This document shows, one piece after another, positions 19,772 to 31,187 of a DNA stretch of 64,000 nucleotides (the stretch's first letter is position 1; each line of letters opens with the position of its first letter). This DNA comes from an uncultured Pseudomonadota bacterium (GTDB lineage Bacteria; Pseudomonadota; Gammaproteobacteria; Steroidobacterales; Woeseiaceae). The stretch is taken from contig CAJXJW010000008.1 of the NCBI GenBank assembly GCA_913055625.1, forward strand, positions 62,001-126,000, given 5' to 3'. A program made the position numbers and the translations under genes. The notes beneath the pieces are model-generated. The model saw only the letters and a list, made by a program, of their open reading frames with translations. It did not search any database and was not told the origin of the DNA.

Positions 19772-20545
19772 TCAGCTCGCCAGCATCTCACTGACCACCA
19801 TCACGCAATGCGCCAGGACGTGCGCCAGGATCGCCGCCTCGAGACCGCGCTTCCAGTACAGGTAGCCGGCGATGAGTCCGAACGCGCTGTTGCCAACGAT
19901 GATGTAAGCCACAAGCGGTGCAGTGACTTCGGGCGCTAGCAGGTGGGCGGCGGGCAGGTGTCCCGCGCCGAAGACGATGGCCGAAAGCAGAATGGCGAGC
20001 AGGTAATTGCTGGCCGATACCGTTGAGTCTTTACCCTGCGTCAGTCGGAAGAGCCCCCACGTGAGGAACGTCATCAGGCCCCAGCGGATCAGGATTTCCT
20101 CGGTGATGCCGCCGTAGAGGATCCGCGTGTAGAACGGCGGGTCAAACTTGCCGGCATTCTCGATGAATTCCGTTGGTAGCGCAGGTAGCCAGTAGCGCGA
20201 AATGGCGACGAGCAGCACGCCGCCCACCAGGCCGCCGGCGATCGACGACACAAGGATTCGGCGGGTGTCCGGCGCGCGAGCAGTCCTGAGTACGTAGGTG
20301 TCGATGAGCGGCGTCCCGAGGTCCACCTTCGGGGAAAGCCAGGCGCCGAGCAGGACCATGCCGAACAGGATCGCCGACGACTGCACGACGGAGGCGGCCT
20401 GGATCAGGGCCATCGGCAACGGCGGCTCTTCGCCGGACGCCGCAATCAGTTTCGGGATGATGGGGATGGCGGACAGGACGCCCGCCAGCCCTGCTGCGAA
20501 CAGGACGAGGATTCGCGTCCAGTAGCGGCCATTGTTCGATTCCAT
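19772..20545 (-). CDS. CPBP-family intramembrane metalloprotease
   Basis: The 257-residue protein has about eight membrane helices and the CPBP (Abi) signature: GGITEEILIRWG (E149, E150, R154), FGAGHLPAAH and a last conserved histidine region AHVLAHCVM. These enzymes cleave or process membrane substrates; in bacteria they often handle bacteriocin immunity or lipoprotein tasks. ATG at 20545 is chosen as the start before the first helix. It is transcribed away from the T-box/ileS unit. Confidence 0.88.
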   Translation of the reverse strand: MESNNGRYWTRILVLFAAGLAGVLSAIPIIPKLIAASGEEPPLPMALIQAASVVQSSAILFGMVLLGAWLSPKVDLGTPLIDTYVLRTARAPDTRRILVSSIAGGLVGGVLLVAISRYWLPALPTEFIENAGKFDPPFYTRILYGGITEEILIRWGLMTFLTWGLFRLTQGKDSTVSASNYLLAILLSAIVFGAGHLPAAHLLAPEVTAPLVAYIIVGNSAFGLIAGYLYWKRGLEAAILAHVLAHCVMVVSEMLAS

Positions 20546-20605
20546 TTCTGACGACTCCCGGGCCGGTCTCCGCGCCGGGCCGCGCCCACCGTACCACCGC
20601 ACCCC

Positions 20606-20634
20606 TTGTTTAACCCCTTTTAAACCACTAACCT
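20606..20634 (+). promoter_or_regulatory. Candidate promoter for the T-box/ileS transcript
   Basis: TTGTTT at 20606-20611, a 17-bp spacer, and TAACCT at 20629-20634 are weak but correctly spaced, in an AT-richer patch. Transcription would start near 20641, which is where the T-box Stem I begins. Confidence 0.45.
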
Positions 20635-20642
20635 GCGCCCCA

Positions 20643-20918
20643 AGACGTTGATGGGGACAAACAGGCGGGCCGCCTGGCCTCGAGCGACCGGGGGACGGTG
20701 TGAGCCCCGGGGCCGGATCCGCCGAATATCACCCCGGAGTCGCTGCCCGAACAGGCCCTTGCCGATTGGCAATCCCCCAGTAGACGCAGCCGGACGGCCC
20801 ACGAGACGGGCGCCGGGTCCACGAGGCCCACGAGGCGGCAGTTGGCCGCGAAGCCGGGTGGTACCGCGGAATTCTTCGCCCCGGGTGCTCATGAGAGCAC
20901 CCGGGGCGTTTTGCTTTT
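20643..20918 (+). promoter_or_regulatory. T-box riboswitch (tRNA-Ile sensing leader) of ileS
   Basis: The leader has the parts of a class I T-box. Stem I (about 20644-20741): GGGG 20653-20656 pairs with CCCC 20732-20735 below the specifier loop; GGCGG 20664-20668 pairs with CCGCC 20719-20723 above it; the loop 3' strand reads GAAT-ATC-A, giving specifier codon ATC (Ile) at 20728-20730. A GGTG (GNUG-like) element lies in the distal part (20697-20700). Stem III: GCGGC-AGTTG-GCCGC at 20835-20849. T-box: AAGCCGGGTGGTACCGCGG at 20851-20869, whose bulge TGGT (20859-20862) would pair with the ACCA end of tRNA-Ile. Antiterminator pairs CCGGG 20854-20858 with CCCGG 20880-20884 and GCG 20866-20868 with CGC 20877-20879. 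Uncharged tRNA-Ile should favour read-through into ileS. Confidence 0.9.
20877..20918 (+). terminator. T-box regulated intrinsic terminator before ileS
   Basis: A perfect 14-bp stem (CGCCCCGGGTGCTC 20877-20890 with GAGCACCCGGGGCG 20895-20908), loop ATGA, is followed by TTTTGCTTTT. Its 5' arm contains the bases CGC and CCCGG that the antiterminator uses, so the two structures exclude each other. Confidence 0.93.
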
Positions 20919-20930
20919 GGAGTGTAGGAA

Positions 20931-24068
<3,138 letters not shown>

Positions 24069-24099
24069 CACGGGGAATTTGACAGGCGCTCCACAAAAC

Positions 24100-24129
24100 T
24101 TGCGCGGACTTTCAATTTCTTGTTATAAG
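24100..24129 (+). promoter_or_regulatory. Extended -10 promoter candidate
   Basis: TTGCGC at 24100-24105, an 18-bp spacer and TGTTATAAG (extended -10, hexamer TATAAG at 24124-24129) form a plausible sigma-70 promoter for the structured leader and the small gene downstream. Confidence 0.5.
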
Positions 24130-24135
24130 AACCGT

Positions 24136-24211
24136 GCGCAGGTTCCTGATACACCAAGGACATTTTCAGGAACGAACAGCCCGTTAGAGGCTGCCAGCTA
24201 CAGGAGGTAGC
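24136..24211 (+). ncRNA. Structured leader or small RNA with CsrA-type GGA hairpins
   Basis: Three hairpins follow the promoter. Hairpin 1: GTTCCTGA 24142-24149 with TCAGGAAC 24166-24173, loop containing CAAGGACA. Hairpin 2: CAGCC 24177-24181 with GGCTG 24189-24193. Hairpin 3: GCTAC 24197-24201 with GTAGC 24207-24211 around the loop AGGAG. GGA in hairpin loops is the hallmark of CsrA/RsmA binding. No U-rich terminator is seen, so it may be the 5' leader of the gene at 24293 rather than a free RNA. Confidence 0.4.
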
Positions 24212-24292
24212 GAACGCAAGCGACATGGCCACCGGTCGGCTTTGAGAGGGGCGCCGGGGGCTCGACATAATGATAATAACGCTGGAGTCGAG

Positions 24293-24658
24293 ATGACGAA
24301 CCACGTCGATCGCTTTTTCGCCGCCGTGACCGTGTTGGCGGGAGATGGGCCAGTAAAACAAAGACTTATCCGTGCCTATACGGACAATCTTGCCGATATC
24401 GACGAGGATGAGCTGCCCGTCGCGCTCAAGGAACGCTTCGCCGAGGCGCGCCGGCGAATGCATTCGGTGGCGCCGCTGAACGGTGAGGGCCCGATCCGGG
24501 CGTCGGTGCGCAAGATGTCTACGAAGGAAGCGAGCGAATGCGCGGTTGCCCTGGTCCAGCTCTACGGTGAGCTTGCGCGGCTGACCGCGCTGCCCGGACG
24601 GCATGGCAGCGACGACGGCGTCCCGGCACCGTTCCTGGTCAAGTCACTCCCGCTCTGA
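24293..24658 (+). CDS. Small conserved-type hypothetical protein
   Basis: The 121-residue product is soluble and mostly helical (RFFAAVTVLAGDGPVKQRLIRAYTDNL, then DELPVALKERFAEARRRMHSV, then KEASECAVALVQLYGELARL). No signal peptide, membrane segment or known motif is recognised. ATG at 24293 follows GGAG. It has its own promoter and a structured leader after ileS. Its stop lies 16 bp from the end of a convergent gene. Function unknown. Confidence 0.7.
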   Translation: MTNHVDRFFAAVTVLAGDGPVKQRLIRAYTDNLADIDEDELPVALKERFAEARRRMHSVAPLNGEGPIRASVRKMSTKEASECAVALVQLYGELARLTALPGRHGSDDGVPAPFLVKSLPL

Positions 24659-24674
24659 TTCTCCCCGTCCGGCG

Positions 24675-25682
24675 TCAGGGTTCGTCCCGGACCGGGTAGT
24701 ACACGTACGTGACGAGGTCGCGCTCCGGCACCTCGGTCGGGTCACTCACGTAGGACTCCCACGAATTCCCATTGCGTTCGATGCCGAGCGCGGCGAGGTA
24801 GGCGGCGATCCGTCGGTGTGTCTCCGCCAGCGCGCGGTAGGGGCCGACATGCCGCACGCGCAGCGACGGCCCTCCGGGCGTGCTGCCGATCTTCACGTCC
24901 GGCGCGCTGCCGTCGCCGTCCCCGGCAAACGGGATGCCGGCATCGAAGCGCAGCTGCGCGCCGTCGAAGCGCCGTGCAATGGCGACCGGCGCGCCGACCT
25001 GGCGCAGGCCCTGCGAATCCATGAACGCCAGCACGTCGAAGTACGCGTTGCCGAGGGCCCCGGAGATCGAGGCCGCATCCGGCGACGACTGCACCGTCTT
25101 GTAGGCAATCCGTTGCGGCTCGACCAATACGCGCTCGATGGCGAGGCTGCCGAAGTCCGCAGGCGGCAGGCTCTCCGCGAGTTCGACCAGCCTGGCCAGC
25201 CGCGCCGAGTAGTCACGACGAATGATGCCGGTGACGACCGCGCCGACGTAGCGGCCGACGAGGTTGTAGCCGTAGTCGTGCTCGAATCCCCAGTCGACCC
25301 GCGTCGCGCCGGGCTCGGGAACCAGGGTGAACCAGGTGCGCGTTTCACCGGGCTCGCCACCGTTGATCAGCGTCCCGACGTAATCGTACGGGCGGCTCTC
25401 GACGATCGTCTGCGTCCCGCTGCCGGCAATGGCGCCGTTCCAGCTGACCGTGGCGCCGACACCGCGGGCCGGGCCCGCGAACGTGACGTCGGCATTCGGG
25501 TCCGTGAACGCCACGTCCGCCCAGAGCTGGGTGCGCCGCAGGTCGTTGAGCTGGGCGAACACTGTAGCCGCCGGCGCATGAACCGTGTCGCTGACCACGA
25601 AGCGGGACTGTCGGGGCAGGGCGAAGCCGATGACGATGAGCAGGGCGATCAGCAGGCCGATCGCGGTCAGGATCCTGTGCAC
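24675..25682 (-). CDS. SRPBCC plus GyrI-like effector-binding domain protein, membrane anchored
   Basis: The 335-residue product has an N-terminal membrane anchor (residues 4-22), an SRPBCC (START-like) domain at about 30-175 (VSDTVHAPAATVFAQLNDLRRTQLWADV) and a C-terminal GyrI-like/AraC-effector fold at about 185-335 ending ERDLVTYVYYPV. Both domains bind small hydrophobic ligands; the ligand is unknown. GTG at 25682 is the start. It is divergent from murI with a 66-bp gap. Confidence 0.8.
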   Translation of the reverse strand: MHRILTAIGLLIALLIVIGFALPRQSRFVVSDTVHAPAATVFAQLNDLRRTQLWADVAFTDPNADVTFAGPARGVGATVSWNGAIAGSGTQTIVESRPYDYVGTLINGGEPGETRTWFTLVPEPGATRVDWGFEHDYGYNLVGRYVGAVVTGIIRRDYSARLARLVELAESLPPADFGSLAIERVLVEPQRIAYKTVQSSPDAASISGALGNAYFDVLAFMDSQGLRQVGAPVAIARRFDGAQLRFDAGIPFAGDGDGSAPDVKIGSTPGGPSLRVRHVGPYRALAETHRRIAAYLAALGIERNGNSWESYVSDPTEVPERDLVTYVYYPVRDEP

Positions 25683-25748
25683 GCTGGAACCGGAAAAGGA
25701 ATGGCGGAGGGAGGATTATTCCACAGTTGCCATGGGTACAATGCGCGC

Positions 25749-26573
25749 ATGAACGCGACCCAGACGCGGCCGCTGCCGATCGGCGTCTTCGACTCCGGTG
25801 TCGGCGGCCTGACCGTATTGAAAGCCCTGCGCGAGGCGCTGCCCGCGGAGGACCTGATGTATCTCGGCGATACGGCGCGGCTGCCGTACGGCACGAAGAG
25901 CCCCGCGTCGATTTCCCGCTATGCCTGCCAGGCAACACGGCACCTGCAGCAGCAGGGCATCAAGCTGCTCGTGGTCGCGTGCAACACGGCTTCCGCGGTG
26001 GCACTCGATGCGCTGCGCGAGCAGATGGCGCCGCTGCCGGTCATCGGCGTGGTCGAGCCCGGCGCGACCGCCGCCGTCGGCACGCGCCCCGGCGCCTCGC
26101 ACCTCGTGCTGGCTACCGAGGCTACCGTGCGGCTCGGGGCCTATCGCCACGCGATTGCCGCGCGCGACCCCGGGGCCACCGTGCGCGAGCTGGCCTGCGA
26201 GATGCTGGTGTCGCTCGCCGAGGAGGGCTGGACCACCGGCGACATCGCCACGGCCGTGATCCGGCGCTACCTCGGCCTTCTGCCCGAGGAAGCACGCGCG
26301 CCGGACAGCATCATCCTCGGCTGTACGCATTTCCCGCTGCTGCGGGATGCCATCGCAGAGGTCGTGGCGCCCGGCACCATGATCGTCGATTCGGCGAGCA
26401 CGACCGCGCAGGCGGCGAGTACGATGCTCGACGATCTCGGCCTGCGCTCGGACAAGCCGGCCGGCGGATTGCGGCTGTTCGCGACCGACGGGGCGAGCCG
26501 TTTCGCCCGCGTCGGGGGCCGATTCCTGGGCGAGTCGCTGGATGCGTCGGACATCACGCTGGTGGACCTCTAG
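25749..26573 (+). CDS. murI: Glutamate racemase
   Basis: MurI makes D-glutamate for peptidoglycan. The 274-residue protein has GVFDSGVGGLTV, YLGDTARLPYGTKS, the first catalytic cysteine in VVACNTASA (C78) and the second in ILGCTHFPLL (about residue 190). ATG at 25749 gives the family start; the frame is open for a long way upstream but only across an unrelated gene on the other strand. Length is normal. Confidence 0.96.
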   Translation: MNATQTRPLPIGVFDSGVGGLTVLKALREALPAEDLMYLGDTARLPYGTKSPASISRYACQATRHLQQQGIKLLVVACNTASAVALDALREQMAPLPVIGVVEPGATAAVGTRPGASHLVLATEATVRLGAYRHAIAARDPGATVRELACEMLVSLAEEGWTTGDIATAVIRRYLGLLPEEARAPDSIILGCTHFPLLRDAIAEVVAPGTMIVDSASTTAQAASTMLDDLGLRSDKPAGGLRLFATDGASRFARVGGRFLGESLDASDITLVDL

Positions 26574-26644
26574 GCGGTTTCACCAGTGGGGCTCCGGCGG
26601 CGGCCTGTGCGATAATGCCGCCACTTCAACGCTCCGGAGCTACC

Positions 26645-28306
26645 GTGACGCAGCCCTCGATTTCGCGCCTCGTCGGCGCGCTGTTCTTCCTTGGTTTCTT
26701 CGCCGCCTGTTCGACCGACACCCCACCGGAATCCACCGACACCGCAGTGCGGACGGCAGAGCCGCGCCCGGAAATTTACGCCGAGTTCGCGCTCACGGCC
26801 GACCTGTCCCAGCTCACCGAAGGCCAGCGCGAGATGATCGCCAAGCTGATTGACGCGTCGGTCATCATGGACGACCTGTTCTGGCGGCAGGCCTACGGTG
26901 ACGACTACAAGGCCTGGCTCGAGACGCTGGGCGTCGGCCCGCAGCGGCAGTTCGCTGAACTGAACTACGGCCCGTGGGACCGCCTCGACGACGAGGCGCC
27001 GTTCATCGAAGGTGTCGGCCCGAAGCCGCTCGGCGCCAACTTCTACCCGGCGGACATGACGCGCGAGGAGTTCGACGCGGCGTACCTGCCCGGCAAGACC
27101 GGCCAATATTCGCTGGTCCGCCGCAACGAGGCCGGTGAACTCGTCCTCGTGCCGTACCACGTCGCGTACCGGGAGCCGCTGGCAGAGGCCGCGAAGCTGT
27201 TGCACGAGGCCGCCGATCTCGCGGTGAGTGCCGAGTTCGCGACCTACCTGAAGCTGCGCGCCCAGGCGCTGATCAGCGACGACTACCAGGCGAGCGACCT
27301 CTACTGGATGGACGTGAAGGACAACGAGATCGACGTCGTGATCGGTCCGATCGAGTCCTACGAAGACCGCCTGTTCGGCTACCGGGCCGCCTACGAATCC
27401 TACGTGCTCGTCAAGGACCTCGACTGGAGCAACCGGCTGAGCCGCTACGCGGCGTTCCTGCCGGAGCTGCAGGACAACCTGCCCGTGCCCGACGCGTACA
27501 AGCAGGAATCGCCGGGCATGGACTCCGACCTCAATGCCTACGACGTGATCTACTACGCCGGCCACTCGAACGCCGGTTCGAAGACGATCGCGATCAACCT
27601 GCCGAACGACGAGCAGGTGCAGCTCGAGAAGGGCACGCGACGCCTCCAGCTCAAAAACGCGATGCAGGCGAAGTTCGACAAGATCCTCGAGCCGATCGCG
27701 GACACGCTGGTGGACCCGTCGCAGCGGGAGCACGTCACGTTCGACGCGTTCTTCGCGAATACGATGTTTCACGAGGTCGCGCACGGCCTCGGCATCAAGA
27801 ACACGATCAACGGGCGCGGCACCGTTCGCGAAGCCCTGCTCGACATGGCCTCCAGCATGGAAGAGGGCAAGGCCGACATCCTCGGTTTCTACATGATCAA
27901 CGAGCTGCACGATGCCGGCGAACTCGGCGACGTCGACCTGCGCGATTATTACGTCACGTTCATGGCCAGCATCTTCCGTTCGATCCGCTTCGGTGCGAGC
28001 AGCGCGCACGGCAAGGCGAACATGGTGCGCTTCAACTACTTCGCCGAGCACGGCGCCTTCGTCCGCGACCCGGAGACCGGCACGTACCGCGTCGACTTCG
28101 AGCGCATGAAGGAAGCCGCACGCGGCCTGTCCGTCCTGCTGCTGACACTGCAGGGTGACGGCGACCACGCCGGCGCCACCGAGCTTACGAACACGCGCGG
28201 CGTGATCGGCCCGCAGCTCCAGGAGGACCTCGACCGCCTCACGCGCGCAAACATCCCGGTGGACATCGTCTTCCGCCAGGGCGCCGGTGAACTCGGTCTC
28301 GACTAA
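26645..28306 (+). CDS. M49-like zinc peptidase lipoprotein
   Basis: The 553-residue protein starts with GTG at 26645 (GGAG upstream), has a lipoprotein signal ending FFAAC, and a gluzincin-like zinc site HEVAH (H376, E377, H380) with a second glutamate in EEGKADILG (about 412). This layout resembles bacterial dipeptidyl peptidase III (M49) relatives, which have HExxGH followed by EExxAE; here the first motif is the shorter HExxH type. It should be a cell-envelope peptidase. The next gene is another exported metallopeptidase. Confidence 0.8.
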   Translation: MTQPSISRLVGALFFLGFFAACSTDTPPESTDTAVRTAEPRPEIYAEFALTADLSQLTEGQREMIAKLIDASVIMDDLFWRQAYGDDYKAWLETLGVGPQRQFAELNYGPWDRLDDEAPFIEGVGPKPLGANFYPADMTREEFDAAYLPGKTGQYSLVRRNEAGELVLVPYHVAYREPLAEAAKLLHEAADLAVSAEFATYLKLRAQALISDDYQASDLYWMDVKDNEIDVVIGPIESYEDRLFGYRAAYESYVLVKDLDWSNRLSRYAAFLPELQDNLPVPDAYKQESPGMDSDLNAYDVIYYAGHSNAGSKTIAINLPNDEQVQLEKGTRRLQLKNAMQAKFDKILEPIADTLVDPSQREHVTFDAFFANTMFHEVAHGLGIKNTINGRGTVREALLDMASSMEEGKADILGFYMINELHDAGELGDVDLRDYYVTFMASIFRSIRFGASSAHGKANMVRFNYFAEHGAFVRDPETGTYRVDFERMKEAARGLSVLLLTLQGDGDHAGATELTNTRGVIGPQLQEDLDRLTRANIPVDIVFRQGAGELGLD

Positions 28307-28349
28307 CGAAGCCGCGCGTCTCGCTCAGAATCCCGAAGAGAGAATCCCG

Positions 28350-30086
28350 ATGAAAAAAGCAGCCTGGGTGGCCGTCGCCGCCGTACTCGTCCTTACCGCG
28401 TGCTCGCGCGATGAACCGGCGCAGGCCGTCAGCGAAGAACGGCCCCCGTGGCCGGAATTCGTGGCCGGAACCGTGGCCCGGTACTACGATTTCAACCCGG
28501 AGATCGCGGTCGACGCGGGCCTCCACGAGTACGACGGCCAGGCATCCGACCTCGGCGCGGAGGCGATCGCGGCATATGCCGCGTGGCTGGACGAGGCGAT
28601 CGACGCGGCATCGGCCTACGATGACCTCGACGGCATACAGGCCTTCGAACGCGACTACCTCGTGCAGGCCTTGCGCGGCCAGCGCTTCTGGCTCAGGGAC
28701 ACGGATTTCTTCACGAAGAACCCGGTCATGTACGTCGGCTCGCTGGGCTTCAGCGTCTACGTAGACCGCGAGTACGCGCCGCTCGAGACACGCATTGCCG
28801 CGTACTCACAATACATCGGCCAGTTGCCCCGCATGCTGCAGCAAATGCGGGACAACCTGGAACCGCCGTTGCCGGCGCCGTACGTCAACACGGCCCACGG
28901 CATCCTGAGCGGCCTGCAGGGCTACCTCGAGGGCACGGTGCCGGCGCTGTTCGCCGGGGTCGAGGACGAGCAGCTCCAGCGCCAGTTCGCCGCGGCCAAC
29001 GGCTCGGCCATCGACGCCGTGCGTGTCACGGTCGCGTGGCTGGAGGAACAGAAGGCCGCGGCGACCGACGACTTCGCACTGGGCGAGGCGACTTTCCTCG
29101 CAATGCTTCGCGAGACGCAGGGCGTCGACGTCACGCTGGCCGAACTGAAGGCGGCGGGAGAGGCCGACCTCGAACGCAACCTGGCTGCGCTGCGCGAGGC
29201 CTGCGCCGAGTTTGCCCCCGGGGCGAGCACGGCGGACTGCGTGCTCGCGGTGCAGGCGAAGAAGCCGCCCGAGGGCGCCGTCGCCGGCGCGCGCCGGCAG
29301 CTGCCGATGCTGAAGGACTTCGTGGTGGCCGAGGACCTGGTCTCGATCCCGGGCACCGAGGACGCGCTCGTCGACGAGGCGCCGCCGCACCGCCGCTTCA
29401 ACGCCGCGTACATTTCCATCCCCGGTCCGTTCGAGTCCGGCCTGCCGTCGGTGTACTACATCGCCCCGCCGGACCCGACGTGGAGCGAGGAAGACCAGCT
29501 CGCGTACGTGCCGGGCGAGACCGACCTGCTCGCGATCTCGGTGCACGAGGTGTGGCCGGGTCATTTCCTGCAGTTCCTGCATGCTAACCGGGCAGCGAAC
29601 GCCGTCGGGCCGCACTTCGGGACGTACACCTTCGTGGAAGGCTGGGCGCACTACGTCGAGGAGATGGTGATCGAGGCCGGTCTCGGCGACGGCGACCCGG
29701 AAGTGCAGATCGGGCAGCTCCTGAACGCGCTGCTGCGCAACGTGCGCTACCTGTCGGCCATTGGCCTGCACGCCGAGGGCATGTCGGTCGAGGAAAGCCA
29801 GGCGCTGTTCGAGGAGAAGGCCTTCCAGGATTTCGGCAACGCGACGCAGCAGGCCTTGCGCGGCACCTACGACCCGGGCTACCTGAACTACACGCTCGGC
29901 AAGCTGATGATCATGAAGCTGCGCGAGGACTGGACCGCGGGCCGCGGCGGCCGCGAAGCGTGGAAGGCGTTCCACGACGGCTTCCTGGGCTTCGGCTCAC
30001 CACCGATCCCGCTCGTGCGCGAGCAGATGCTGGGCCCGGATTTTGACGGCGATGCCGCGCTGCTGCCGGGAACGGGCGAGGACTAG
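28350..30086 (+). CDS. DUF885-family metallopeptidase-like lipoprotein
   Basis: The 578-residue protein begins MKKAAWVAVAAVLVLTACSRDE, a clear lipoprotein signal. The DUF885 hallmarks are present: HEVWPGHFLQ (HExxxGH, H399) and FVEGWAHYVEEM, which together form the proposed zinc site. It follows the M49-like gene by 43 bp, so both may be cotranscribed and act on peptides in the envelope. ATG at 28350 fits the signal peptide. Its stop overlaps the convergent gene in a shared CTAG. Confidence 0.87.
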   Translation: MKKAAWVAVAAVLVLTACSRDEPAQAVSEERPPWPEFVAGTVARYYDFNPEIAVDAGLHEYDGQASDLGAEAIAAYAAWLDEAIDAASAYDDLDGIQAFERDYLVQALRGQRFWLRDTDFFTKNPVMYVGSLGFSVYVDREYAPLETRIAAYSQYIGQLPRMLQQMRDNLEPPLPAPYVNTAHGILSGLQGYLEGTVPALFAGVEDEQLQRQFAAANGSAIDAVRVTVAWLEEQKAAATDDFALGEATFLAMLRETQGVDVTLAELKAAGEADLERNLAALREACAEFAPGASTADCVLAVQAKKPPEGAVAGARRQLPMLKDFVVAEDLVSIPGTEDALVDEAPPHRRFNAAYISIPGPFESGLPSVYYIAPPDPTWSEEDQLAYVPGETDLLAISVHEVWPGHFLQFLHANRAANAVGPHFGTYTFVEGWAHYVEEMVIEAGLGDGDPEVQIGQLLNALLRNVRYLSAIGLHAEGMSVEESQALFEEKAFQDFGNATQQALRGTYDPGYLNYTLGKLMIMKLREDWTAGRGGREAWKAFHDGFLGFGSPPIPLVREQMLGPDFDGDAALLPGTGED

Positions 30087-31174
30087 AGGAGGTCGCTCTT
30101 GTCGACGTAGGGCAGGCGGGCCCCGGTCAGCGCGCCAAAGTAGATGCGCTGCGGCAGCTCCAGCGCGCCCGTCAGCATCGGGTAGCGGGCGTCAGGGTCC
30201 TGCAGGTCCATCAGCACCTCGCCTTTTATGTCGATCGCGATCACGTGCGACGATCGAACGGGCTTCGGCCGCAGGAAGGCCGGCAGTCGCTGCAGGACCT
30301 TGCGCACGAACGGCCGGTCGGACGTCCGGTCCACGATCGCGTTGCGCGGATTGACGAGCCCTATCCAGAAGCGGCCGTTCAGGCCGTTGTCGATGTTGTC
30401 GGGGAAGCCGGGGAGATTGTCGATGACGACGTCGGGCCGGCACCGGCCGACGACGGGCAGCGGGCAGCGCAGTACCCGGTAGCTTCCCGTTTCGACGATC
30501 AGGAGTGCCGTTCCGTCGTCGCTGACCGCCACGCCGTTGGCGTAGTTCAGCCCGTCGAGCACGAGCGAGACATCTCCGTTGGACGGGTCGAACGCCAGCA
30601 CGCGCCCGTGCCCACCGTGCTCAAGGATGTCGAGCAGGCTCGCCTCCAGCGTGCCGCGGTAACGGGCCGTCCCGAACTTGCGCGACGATTCGCTGACGTA
30701 GAGCATGCCGTCGGAACCGATCGCGACGTCATTCGCGGCAACGAGCGCCTCGCCGTCGACGCTGTCGAGCAGGACTTCGACGCTGCCGTCGCGCGCAATT
30801 CGCTGCACGCCGAGCACCGCGTTGGCGACGATGAGCGAACCGTCGGCCGCTGCCTCGATGCCGAGCGGGCGTCCGCCGACCTCCGCGAACACCGCGGGCC
30901 TCCCGCCACGGACGGGCAGGCGAAGAATCCGGCCGTCGTGCACGCCGGCGTACAGGTGGCCGTCGGCGCCGCGTGCCAGGTTTTCCGGGCCGTCAGCGGT
31001 GCCGAGATCGATCGAACGCGCCGTGGCCAGCAGCTCGTTCGACGAGAACGCGCCGGTCAGTCCGCGGTCGTCCGGGGCCTGCCACGCGACCGGGTCTACC
31101 GGAACCGGCCAGGCGATGAAGTACAGCAAGAGCGCGGCAAGGACGGCGCCCGCGGATGCCAGCCAGCGTTTCAC
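30083..31174 (-). CDS. SMP-30/strictosidine synthase-like beta-propeller protein, membrane anchored
   Basis: The 363-residue protein has an N-terminal membrane anchor (residues 5-22) and six-bladed propeller repeats (GPENLARGADGHLYAGVHDG, RPLGIEAAADGSLIVANAV, ANDVAIGSDGMLYVSESS, LNYANGVAVSDDGTALLIVET, LPGFPDNIDNGLNGRFWIGLV). This matches the strictosidine synthase/APMAP family, usually lactonase- or esterase-like. GTG at 31174. It follows folE by 13 bp on the same strand. Confidence 0.85.
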   Translation of the reverse strand: MKRWLASAGAVLAALLLYFIAWPVPVDPVAWQAPDDRGLTGAFSSNELLATARSIDLGTADGPENLARGADGHLYAGVHDGRILRLPVRGGRPAVFAEVGGRPLGIEAAADGSLIVANAVLGVQRIARDGSVEVLLDSVDGEALVAANDVAIGSDGMLYVSESSRKFGTARYRGTLEASLLDILEHGGHGRVLAFDPSNGDVSLVLDGLNYANGVAVSDDGTALLIVETGSYRVLRCPLPVVGRCRPDVVIDNLPGFPDNIDNGLNGRFWIGLVNPRNAIVDRTSDRPFVRKVLQRLPAFLRPKPVRSSHVIAIDIKGEVLMDLQDPDARYPMLTGALELPQRIYFGALTGARLPYVDKSDLL

Positions 31175-31187
31175 GCTGCGACGCCCG

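Noticed and set aside
24224..24244. Six-codon leader peptide (ATG to TGA) after the GGA hairpins
   Set aside because: The only good ribosome-binding site is 17 bases away and sits in a hairpin loop.
24603..26573. A 656-codon frame that would give MurI a long N-terminal extension
   Set aside because: The added part is antisense to the SRPBCC gene and MurI has its normal length from ATG at 25749.
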